Assembly: GCA_903772945.1 (NCBI GenBank)
Contig: CAICTM010001910.1
Coordinates: forward strand, 1-20,860
Reading direction: 5' to 3'
Source: Seminavis robusta
Taxonomy: Eukaryota; Bacillariophyta; Bacillariophyceae; Naviculales; Naviculaceae
Length of the DNA stretch: 20,860 nucleotides
Shown here piece by piece: positions 1 through 8,939 of the stretch; positions within the stretch are counted from its first letter, which is position 1, and the number at the start of each line of letters is the position of its first letter. The notes below the pieces were generated by a model. The model searched no databases and was not told where the DNA came from. It worked only from the letters and a program-made list of their open reading frames with translations. The position numbers were made by a program, and so were the translations under genes.

Positions 1-1345
1 GTTTTCGAATCCTTCACCATGTCTCCCAACACCGACATCACACACGTTCGCGCATCGAACCCTCTCCGCGGTCAACGAAGAAGAAAAAGGGCGGCCGGCA
101 ACAACGCCAAGAGGTCCTTTCATTCCTTGTGAGTTCACGCTGCACACTCAGGAGACGAAACAGAATCCTTCCCGGATGTTCCTCGTTTCAGGCTGTTGAA
201 AAGAAAGCTACCGGTTGTATGTACAACCGACGCAATGACCACTCCGTCAACGGCTTTAAACCCAAAGACATGATTGCCTTTTTTCAAGCCCTCTCTGACA
301 AGCACATAATCGAGTGGGTATTCAAATTGGTGGACCGCGCTTCTGCTGATGGGGAAAGCTCCTTATGTACGATGCCACCAACGGTACTGCTTATGACAAA
401 AGAGGCTTTGTTATCATGTGCCCAGAGGTTGAAGTTGACGAAGAAACTGGTGAACGTTTTCTCCCCCAGATCCCAACCCCAGAAATGGCCTTGAATGGTT
501 CAATGAAACTTTAAACACGGCCTACATGCAATACGTTACGACCCGGCAAAGAAGATGAACCCTTCCTAGTTCTCGACGAACACGACAGTGGTACAAGGTC
601 CATGACACCTTGGAGTGAGCTGATCACCACTCCGACATCATGACTCCCCTTATGACGTATTCTTGGATCGAACAAGGCGTATACCGCACTGTATCCGATT
701 CCTCAAGGACGACAAGGGCCATGTGTACTCTATTGGGCCTCGTGGTCAACTCCCGGCTTCACGGTCTTACGTCGTTGGTTTCACCGAAACAACTTTGAAT
801 GCATCGGACTTCGGTCGATGCGGGCCATCACTGTGACCCGTCGCAACATTATAACAAGCCACTACGCACTCGAACACCATCCCCCGCCCCACTCCTCTAC
901 TCCACCAGTTCGCCTTCAAGCGCCACCACTGGCCCTTCCCCATGTTTTTGCACTACCCCCGCATGAACTTTGAGGCCTTCTTGGGAACTCTTCTCGAAAA
1001 GCACCAGCAGGAGAACGGGGTAAGTCTCCTACAGTAGCTTCCCGTATAAATCCCCGTGCCCTCACTTTCAAATCCTTCATACTGGACCTCCCGATATTAT
1101 TCGCAAACCATTCACCAGTTCCAATGCAACACAATTACGTCATCTCCCGTTCCACTTGTTCCACGAACCACGTCGGCCAAAGTGTCACCTGCGAATAGTC
1201 AGAATGATGACACTCCACATGTATGAAGAAACTGCCGAACTGCTCACGATCCTATTACCGAATACCCAAGTACCGAAGAAGAGCAGGAAACACGAGGAAA
1301 GAAGAAGAACACAAGCCCAGCGGAAGCGAACCAACCCTCCACTTA
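1..1345 (+). pseudogene. Decayed gene of unknown family (frameshifted coding debris)
   Basis: No long open frame survives, but protein-like stretches follow one another on the same strand in different frames. They include KPKDMIAFFQALSDKHIIEW (about 265-325), CPEVEVDEETGERFLPQIPT (about 419-478), FLKDDKGHVYSIGPRGQLPA (about 699-758), HWPFPMFLHYPRMNFEAFLG (about 928-987) and a charged end with TEYPSTEEEQETRGKKKNTS (about 1257-1316) that meets a stop near 1345. A GTAAGT follows the fourth block at 1020, so some breaks could be introns, but internal stops (for example near 495 and 837) point to decay. I do not recognise the family; a dead host paralogue and a transposon-derived gene are both possible. 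The left end is cut by the window. Confidence 0.35.
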
Positions 1346-1627
1346 ACACATACTATCACACAAAACTTTTACAACCTCACATATACCACGTTGACTTCAA
1401 AATTGCCAAACCTAAACCCTAAATATAAGCCACATGATTCATTCGATTCTATTCACCATAATCCTGTATTAGTAAACGAGTTAAACTAGTACTGGAAACG
1501 GAGACGACCCAGAGGGCATATGAATGAATAGACTATGCAGCTCAAAGGTTCACTTTCGATAAAGACTGACTGGTAGTCCTGTTGTCCCTGCTCCTCTACT
1601 AACCAAATAAGTGACCGCAAGCAAACC

Positions 1628-4450
1628 ATGAACAACAGCAAAGAAACCAATCCAACGAAACCGGTTGCTTGCTTGAACACCACCAGCTCTAGCTCTGGGA
1701 ACAGCGGCACAGTCGATCATGCCACTTTGGCCCCTCCTCCTCCTCCTACTTTGGACTGTACTCTGCAACGACTGGCTGAAGAAAGAGCTGCTAAAGAAGC
1801 CTTGAGAGCTAGCTTGGGCCGTACTGGAACTGGTACTGGTACTGGTGGTATAGTTGCCAGCAGCATACCGGGACCCCTGGTAAATAGCACAGATGACAGG
1901 AAGCCACCCCCTTCAGCAACTACTGCCACACGTGGACTCAAGAGATCTGTGGAAGAAAAGGCTGCTAAGGATGCCGCTCGACGTAGCCCTGGGAGTGCCA
2001 CAGTTGGTGCCTCTGATGCTGTAGATAGTCCATGTCCTCAGAGGGGGCTGAAGCGGTCGGAGGAAGAAAAGGAAGCCAAAAAAGCTGCACGGGGAAATAA
2101 TTCTGGGGCGACAAATCAAGCTGAAGTCACTTCAGCTAGCAGTGCTGCCATGGCCATGGTCAATCACACGGGGTCAAAGGGAACTGCAGCAGCATCTGCT
2201 ATGCAGCCTGGAGTGCAGTTTGTACCAGCAAGTGACACCATTAGTAGCACTGATGAACGTTCCTGTACGACCATGCGTGGCCTTGCCAAGAACCGAAAAC
2301 CGGCTGTCTCAGGGCAAGCACCAGCACCCACTTCTGGTGAACGTTCCTCTACGACAACACGCGGCCTTGCCAAGAACCAAAACCCATCAGTCTCAGGGCA
2401 AGCACCAGCAACGGTCACAGAGAACGAAGCTGGCAACACACAGGTAGTTCAGTCCGAAATAGCTTCTGTTGGTATCAACGGGGAGGGACTTGGAAACACT
2501 ATACAAAGACAAAACAAGTGTGAATCAGAGGCTCCTGCGTCTATCCCCAATTCCCATCAGCCGTTGGAAATTGAGGATAATGGTGGAGATGCAGCGAACA
2601 TGCCCCGTGCCAGCCCCGTTGACGAGAATCAGACATTGCAGCATGCTGTCCCTTTGGAACAGCCCAAGGCACCAGAAGGTTCTGGTAGGAAATCACCTCT
2701 CATCTTTATCATTGTTGGCTTGCTTGTGGTAATTGGAATCATTGTGGCAGGAGTCTGTGGCAGCGGCCACTGCAGCAGTAAGGACTCTTCATCAGAGGAA
2801 CAAGAACTCAGTCCCAGAGATATGGATGGCATGGAAATCAAAGCCCAGCTGGAAAAAGTGCTAGGTCCAACATATTTTGATGGTTCCACAGACAACACAG
2901 AACCTCATCAAAAAGCACTCAAGTGGATCATCCATCAAGATCCCCGCCAATTGCCTCCAGATTCCAACCATCTACTCCAACGATTTATTTTGACACAGTT
3001 TTACTTCAGTACATCGCAAGCCAGCCCTTGGAAGTTTTGTGGCGCTGCCAGTGGCGCACAAACAGACGAATGTGAATACAAAATTGTTTATAACAATCGA
3101 GTTGGGTCGGAGCGATGGTTGTCGGGAGTTTCCGAATGCAGGTGGGCTGGATGCAGCTGTAGCGGAGAGACGGACAATATTTCTAGTTTTTATATATGTA
3201 AGTATATCTATGACGCACAAATGCGCATCTTGCTATGCTACCAATGCTCTCACTAAATTTTGGCTGCATCATTTGCTGCCAATGGATTGGTTTGTACAGG
3301 GGACAATAGGTTCACTGGATCACTTCCAAGCGAACTAGGCTTGTTGTCGCATGCACGCTCCTTGTCGTTAGGAAAACAAAACTTTACTGGCACCATACCT
3401 TCAACCATTTACCAATTGACAGCTCTTGCCACTTTGTATCTTTTGGGCAACAATTTTACAGGAACCATTAATCCTGCAGTCTTCTCCATGCCATCATTGA
3501 TTGGCTTGGACTTTGATAGCAACCAAATGACAGGCACCATCCCAACTGAAGTTGGGCTCTTTCAAGGTATGTGCAAATTGTGAATCTTGACAATGACTCT
3601 CTTTACCCAGATTCATTGCTTATCATTGGAACCTGTTGCCCTTTTCCAAAGGAAACTTGATCTCCGTGTCCAGGAATTTTCTTACAGGAACGATTCCTTC
3701 CGAATTATTTTCCACCCAAAAAGTGAGGCATAGTTGGTTTGGAGATAATAAGGTAGGTTGACCTGTGCTGTTGTTTCCAACCTCCAATATCTTGACAATC
3801 TCCTCATGTGCAATTGGGTTGGCTAGCTCTCTGGAACCATCCCCACAGAAGTTGGGCTTTTATCCGTGGGAGTCGAAAAAGCCTATCTTGACATTACAGA
3901 GTCAGGCGATCATGAAAGTGGTCCTACATTCGATTTCGCCCGCAATAATGCATTGTCTGGGACAATTCCATCAGAGTTTGGTCTGGTAGACAAGCTACAT
4001 TGGTTCGATATACAAGATACGAGCATTGAAGGCACCATTCCTGAAGAGCTAATCTTGAGTTGCCTTCATCTGGAAGTCCTCTCAGTAGAAAATTGCAACC
4101 TGGGGGGTACATTGAGCACCAACTTTGGATTGCTCACAAACCTCCAATATTTGATGTTGGCCAACAACAACTTTGAAGGTAGCATACCTGTGGGGTTTGA
4201 AGCCCTGACAGGATTGAAAGACTTTACAATCAATGGAAATCCTGAACTGAGAGGGGGTATTCCTGATGGCATGTGCTTGGAAAACGATAGGTATTCCCTT
4301 GGACTTTTTGACTTTGTTGCCGACTGTGCGGAGACCACACTCACAGCAAGTGATGGAACAACCAGCACGGGAGAACCACTTGTGTCTTGTTTTGAAGGAT
4401 GTTGCAGTACATGCTGTGATGGGGGGACTGGAATTTGCAAGGAACAGTAG
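1628..4450 (+). CDS. Single-pass membrane leucine-rich-repeat protein, four exons
   Basis: My model joins 1628-3197, 3300-3566, 3652-3752 and 3827-4450. The introns are GT-AG (GTAAGT, GTATGT and GTAGGT donors; 102, 85 and 74 bp), the phases agree, and the product is 853 aa. Residues 1-353 are polar and low-complexity, with three copies of a basic/acidic motif (near 47, 102 and 139; RGLKRSxEEKxAK) and a 28-residue tandem pair (210-264). A hydrophobic helix follows at about 356-376 (LIFIIVGLLVVIGIIVAGV). Next comes an LRR N-cap-like region (LLQRFILTQFYFSTS, then a W/C-rich stretch ending CRWAGCSCSG) and about eight plant-type LRRs with the L.GTIP.E.G consensus. The C-terminus is Cys-rich (CFEGCCSTCCDGG). 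By analogy with diatom LRR proteins, the N-terminus would be cytosolic and the LRRs outside, acting in recognition or adhesion; no kinase domain is present. The second intron's acceptor was chosen to keep the repeat in register. The ligand is unknown. Confidence 0.85.
2255..2422 (+). repeat. 84-bp in-frame tandem repeat, two copies, in the LRR gene
   Basis: The units 2255-2338 and 2339-2422 both begin GAACGTTCC and encode a 28-residue unit: ERSCTTMRGLAKNRKPAVSG in the first copy and ERSSTTTRGLAKNQNPSVSG in the second, each followed by QAPA. The period is a multiple of three, so the frame is kept. Part of the divergence lies in silent positions, which suggests the duplication is not brand new. 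It lies in the predicted cytosolic half of the protein. Confidence 0.85.
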
Positions 4451-4965
4451 CTCTATCTTGATTTCTATGCAATGAGAGCACAATCGTTCCTGTGAGGCAG
4501 GAGTTTGCCAACACACATCATAAGGCAAACGGATGGAAAAGATTTTTTATGGGCTTCTTTTCATCCATGTGTGGTACTGGTGCTGTCTGGTACTCTGATT
4601 TTGCCCGCATCTACATTGCCCTATAGCTCCAGCACCTACAATGCGCCTCCGCAGTTCTCCTGTTCCTTCTTCTACAATGACTTATCGACGGCTGGTACTT
4701 TTCCGACGTTCGACTGGCGGAGCTCTGGTCAGTCGTCGACTCCACTTCAAGTTCTATGGAGACATGCTTTGCCCAACGTTCGCTGCTGCGATCCAGAGCA
4801 AACGACCAGTCGTCGACTCCACTTGAAGTTCGATGGGGACATGCTTTGCCCAACGTTCGCTGTTGTATAGGCTTCCAGCACTCCATGGACAAACCCTCGC
4901 CAATGTGACACTTGAATTCCAGTGGCATCAATGCGGCAGCCCCACCGCCATGACTCAAATCTTCT
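4245..4965 (+). repeat. Inverted duplication, arm 1 (LRR gene 3' end and flank)
   Basis: This stretch covers the last LRR, the Cys-rich tail, the stop codon at 4448 and about 500 bp beyond. It matches the reverse complement of about 14795-15450. Long shared words include GATGTTGCAGT followed by ATGCTGTGATGGGGGGACTG, CTACATTGCCCTA, TTCCGACGTTCGACTGGCGG and TGTGACACTTGAATTCCAGT. Indels and substitutions are frequent, so the duplication is old. The shared part ends near 4965, close to a TGACTCAA word present in both arms. The part beyond the LRR stop has no intact gene on either strand. Confidence 0.85.
4730..4868 (+). repeat. 77-bp tandem duplication inside arm 1
   Basis: The word CAGTCGTCGACTCCACTT starts at 4730 and again at 4807, and each copy continues with AAGTTC.ATGG.GACATGCTTTGCCCAACGTTCGCTG. 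The second copy is partial and ends near 4868. The matching part of arm 2 (about 14890-14975) carries a single copy, so the tandem arose after the arms separated, or one unit was lost from arm 2. Confidence 0.85.
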
Positions 4966-5076
4966 CTGTACAGTGTAGTAGACAATCTATAGTAGGTAGC
5001 TGTATTGAATGGGGGGCAGTCTATCTATCAATCTATCTTCGATTATCGTGTACATTCAGAAACAATGGACGAACCC

Positions 5077-6942
5077 CTACACTTTGGTGGAATCATCTGG
5101 CAGCGCCTGTGGCACTTGTGCCGCCTCTTCTTCTTCTTCTTCTTGTTCCGACGCCGCTCCCACTTCATCCAACCATCCAATGAAGAAGAGTGGATACAAG
5201 GATGACAGATTGCAAATGATAGTCAATAACCCGAGATTGTCAAAATTGGATTCGGTCACGCCCAATGCCTTGGTCAGCAACGCCCCGACTTCGGTTCCGA
5301 CCGTCCCGGCCCCATTGTAAATACTCATGAGTGTGGCAAACAAGACGGCTTCGACGCCCGGTGGACACAATCGCGCCGCCAATACCAACGTGGGCAAAAA
5401 TGCAAATTCTCCCAGCACGGCCAAAGCGACATCATCGCCAAAGACAAATGCCGCATCGGGAATGCCCAATTCTCGATTGGCATGGGTAATGAGTAAGAGG
5501 GATGACAATCCGAGCGGTGTGGCGACAATAGAAGACCAAAAGAGAATATCTTTAATCGGTACCGTTTTGAGGAATCGATTGTACAACCAAACCCCGACCA
5601 AACTGGCACCGGCCGTAACGAGTCGAACGCGTCCCAAGAATTCGGGTCCAAATCCGAGTTCATCCGTCATGAAAAACAAAAAGGCTCCATCGGATGTGGG
5701 TGTGGATTGCCATAAAAATAAAAACAGGGTTGGTTTCCAAATACTGGGTTGTCGAATGGCGTCCCAAAGAGCCTGGATTTGTCCCTTGACGCCGTCGTCG
5801 TCGGTAGTAGCTACGAGTGCGGTTGCAGAATCTCCATTGCTGATTGTCAAATCTCCATTGGTGGTAGTGCTTGTTGTCAAACTGTCCTCACTGCCATTCG
5901 TAGTCAGTATTTCGTTGTTCACCATCTCCACGACAATTTCATCATCCTTTGGTTGTTGCTGTCTTTCTTCTTGAATCAGCAAGGAAATACACGCCACCAG
6001 GAATGGAAGAATGGCCGTTATTTGAAAGACATCTTGTGGTTTCATGACTTGCAACAAAGATCCCGAGTAGTACGCCGACAACAATCCTCCAAAAGCGGCA
6101 CTGCTCCAACAAAGACTCTGCAATCCTCCCGCCAATGCCGGATCGTCCGAGTCGCGTGTTTTTTGAACCACAATCCCATCGGCCACGACATCGGAAAAGG
6201 CAATACAGCCACTACTAATCATGAGCGACGCGACCGTGGCGGGAATCATTTGATCGGGCGCCAACAATCCTCCAAAATCGTGTCCCAACGCCGTGTACGA
6301 GGCACATCCCAGTAATCCTGCGACGACGAGATAGGATCGTCGCTTGTAGCCAAAGAGCGGAAATCCGTCACTGAGAAATCCATACAAGGGTTTAATGGTC
6401 CACGGCAGCACAAAGAGACCGGTCAAGGCAGACAATTCGGCCGGCCCCAAATGCAGTTCATCCTTGAGCAAAAAGGTTTGTGCCAATCGAGCCAATCCAA
6501 GGGCGCCTTCGACAAAGTAAATAGTGGCAATCGCCACTATATCCGGTGTAGGAGCAATGCCCAAAAAGATGGTGTTTTGCAAAAAAAAAGACAGTGGATT
6601 GTCATCATTGGATGATACATCGTCTTCTGGTACATCCTCCTGATCTTTTTGTGGTGCTACCAGTGCTGCATTATCTGGATCAGTTGGCAAAGAAGACTCG
6701 GTAGAGGTAATCTCATCATCTTTCACTGTGGAACATAGCAGAAATAACGGTTGCCTTTGTATCCGTCGTGTGATAATCGGACTGGCGGATGGTCTCTGTC
6801 TACTACTAATACTTATGCTAGTAGTAGAGCAAGTCCTTAGTGCTGGAGTGTGAGAGGTAAAGCCATCGCTAGGAGCAATCAACAGCAAAAGCAGCAGCAG
6901 CGAGAATAGTTTCCTCATGGGTAGCATCTTCATCCTATTCAT
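5077..6942 (-). CDS. BT1-family folate/biopterin-type transporter, probably plastid-targeted
   Basis: Single-exon, 621 aa, starting at the first ATG. This is a major-facilitator protein of the BT1 group, whose members move folates, pterins or related compounds. Residues 10-27 are a Leu-rich signal peptide ending APSDGF-TS, which fits the diatom signal-plus-transit design where Phe follows the cleavage site; a Ser/Arg-rich transit-like stretch runs to about 65. Family landmarks are KPLYGFLSDGFPLFGYKRRS (184-203), IAFSDVVADGIVVQKT (247-262), TPTSDGAFLFFMTDELGFGP in the second half, and a Gly-rich late helix (YNGAGTVGTEVGALL). About twelve helices are expected. A long Asp/Ser/Thr-rich loop (about 325-390) separates the two halves, as is usual in MFS proteins. 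The C-terminus carries a Glu run (EQEEEEEEAA) encoded by a TTC repeat. It converges on the LRR gene. The substrate cannot be read from the sequence; folate is the best guess from plant plastid homologues. Confidence 0.85.
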   Translation of the reverse strand: MNRMKMLPMRKLFSLLLLLLLIAPSDGFTSHTPALRTCSTTSISISSRQRPSASPIITRRIQRQPLFLLCSTVKDDEITSTESSLPTDPDNAALVAPQKDQEDVPEDDVSSNDDNPLSFFLQNTIFLGIAPTPDIVAIATIYFVEGALGLARLAQTFLLKDELHLGPAELSALTGLFVLPWTIKPLYGFLSDGFPLFGYKRRSYLVVAGLLGCASYTALGHDFGGLLAPDQMIPATVASLMISSGCIAFSDVVADGIVVQKTRDSDDPALAGGLQSLCWSSAAFGGLLSAYYSGSLLQVMKPQDVFQITAILPFLVACISLLIQEERQQQPKDDEIVVEMVNNEILTTNGSEDSLTTSTTTNGDLTISNGDSATALVATTDDDGVKGQIQALWDAIRQPSIWKPTLFLFLWQSTPTSDGAFLFFMTDELGFGPEFLGRVRLVTAGASLVGVWLYNRFLKTVPIKDILFWSSIVATPLGLSSLLLITHANRELGIPDAAFVFGDDVALAVLGEFAFLPTLVLAARLCPPGVEAVLFATLMSIYNGAGTVGTEVGALLTKALGVTESNFDNLGLLTIICNLSSLYPLFFIGWLDEVGAASEQEEEEEEAAQVPQALPDDSTKV

Positions 6943-8939
6943 CTCAAGCTCTCAAGATAGAACCTTTGCTGTCCACAGGTTAGCTCAAGCGATATAGACT
7001 ACTGTGATGCCTTACTTGAGGAGGCTCTCAAGTAGTTGCAGATGACTGAGTCAACATTGCATCAGCAGCTATTATAGCAAAGACAGATCCATGCTGTCCT
7101 TCATCAGCGAGAGCTCGAATGACGACGAGGGAGTGGCGTCGCATCATCATTGGCGGCACTTGAAAGAACAGAACAACGGCGAAAGTTCTGTGGCACGACT
7201 GACGTCAGTCAAAACTTGTGCGACTGAGTACGCTGTAGCAATCCACGGTGTATTTCCTTGAACACCGCGTTTACCGTCACAACCTTTGTGTGTTGGTGGC
7301 ACTGCACCGAGACGAGCTTGCCACGGCATGCGTGAAAGCAAGATGCAAACAGACGAGCGATGCCCATGATGGCGATTTCGCACAACAACCCGTACATCTT
7401 TCTCTTACCTGTCCTTTAGTTTCCCCCTTTGGCCACAGCCCTTTGTCAGGGTCAACCCCGACGGCCTTGGCTGGCTGTTCCAGGACGTGGACAAATAAAT
7501 GCCCGTCTCTTTGTAGCTCGGAATAGTCAGCATTTCTGTCTTTGTACCTTTAGCCCCCACGGAGGCCACACACAAACGAGAGAATGGTAGCAATGCAATC
7601 CGCGCGTTTTTTTTTTAAGCATACACTGTGACCTTCGTTGAATTGCTGAAGCACTTTTTCGGGCCCACATGGGAGGCGTAAGGTGATTTCTCCCTCAATC
7701 CCGTGAACTCCACTTGAACCAATGTTGAACCAATGTTGACAGTAATCAAGAAGAGGAGTGACAGTCATTGAGATGAGGATTGAATGACGAGGTAGCTGTA
7801 TGCCAAGGCTTACAAAGGTGCTAATAAGGAGGTAACTTCTTCACCAAAACTTGTGACACTGTTCCATGCGATCGGAATAATCCAAGTCGCTTTGCCTAGC
7901 CCACCTAGCCACATGCATGCATCTTCAGGAGCGACGTCAAAGATCGCCACTTCGGTTTTCTTTTTGATGCTATCTACTATGGATCTGAAGAGGGTCTTTT
8001 CATGGGGTGCTGAGTGAAAGTCTTGAGTTCTTGCAAAACTTGTCACCGGTTCTGTACTACCTTCTCACCGTTCAGCAATTTGACATCCTCTCCTCGCAGG
8101 CTGTGGATAACCCAACCATGAGGGAATACCACAAACCATGCCTAGATTGTGTTCACAAGGAAGGGGCGAAGTGCTTGTCCAGACCAAAACCAGACCTGGT
8201 CGATTGCCTACGTCTGAAATCATGGAGGTTAAACCAGAGTACTAAGCGGGTCACTTTGAGTCTCCCCCATACATACTATTGCGATGACGACCGAGCAGGA
8301 GCAGCCTTGTGTAGTTTTACAAGCAAGACGATGGGTCCAGGGAAACTGCAACATCAATCTAGCCTTTGGTGGTGTCTTTTGGGAGGAAGGAGTGTTGACT
8401 ATGACCCTCGAGGCACAATATATATGGTCGTCATTCGCCTTGCCGGTGGCTCCTTAGTGCTGTGTGGGACGAGAGGAACATAGGATACCGAACTTGCCTT
8501 TAGAAGGCTTGACTTCTTCGAGACGTTCAGCGTACCTGGTACCGGTACGGTCTTTGGCCTGTGCCCGGCCTGGATTGGATTTGGAGGGTGGCTCTCTTAC
8601 TTGAACCCTTTGAATTAAGCCCCTGTTCTCTTCGATCTTCGACATCTCGTCGGGCTTTGTTTGCATCCAAGTGATAATTCGCGGGATGAGTCTTGTCCCC
8701 ACGAGCATGTCATTCACAGGCCCAAAGCATTAAGGGGATCGACGATACTACATGTTCTAGTCGCGCGGTGACCAAAACTTCGAGCGACAGTCTTGGTCTT
8801 GCAAGACATCGTCTTGGTTGTTGCACCCAGTCAAGCTTTGAGGCATCTCCACATCTCCACCGAAGCTTGCCCTTAGTGCCGTCGCTCTCACAATTTCATT
8901 CGGGATCTCACCCCACAAACTAATTTGCATTTTTAAACC
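6943..8939. other. Divergent intergenic region, about 2 kb, no convincing gene
   Basis: This separates the start of the transporter (leftward) from the start of the VOC protein (rightward), so it must hold both promoters. Its open frames are short and overlap on both strands. Two minus-strand frames look slightly protein-like and lie in series: 8046-7810 (containing SIVDSIKKKTEVAIFDVAPE) and 7768-7550 (containing GVHGIEGEITLRLPCGPEKV). Another minus frame, 8717-8454, is rich in charged residues. They may be remains of a lost gene, but I see no family motif. A run of about ten T lies near 7609. A CGTACCTGGTACCGGTACGG palindrome cluster lies at 8531-8550. Confidence 0.5.

Noticed and set aside
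1408..1423. Telomere-like AAACCTAAACCCTAAA
   Set aside because: Only two degenerate units; too short to call an interstitial telomere.
3260..3299. Separate start for the second LRR exon
   Set aside because: The frame opens at TTG and lies in an intron with a GTAAGT donor and TACAG acceptor; splicing gives one continuous LRR protein.
8007..8483. 158-codon plus-strand frame
   Set aside because: No motif or domain pattern; composition like the surrounding non-coding DNA.
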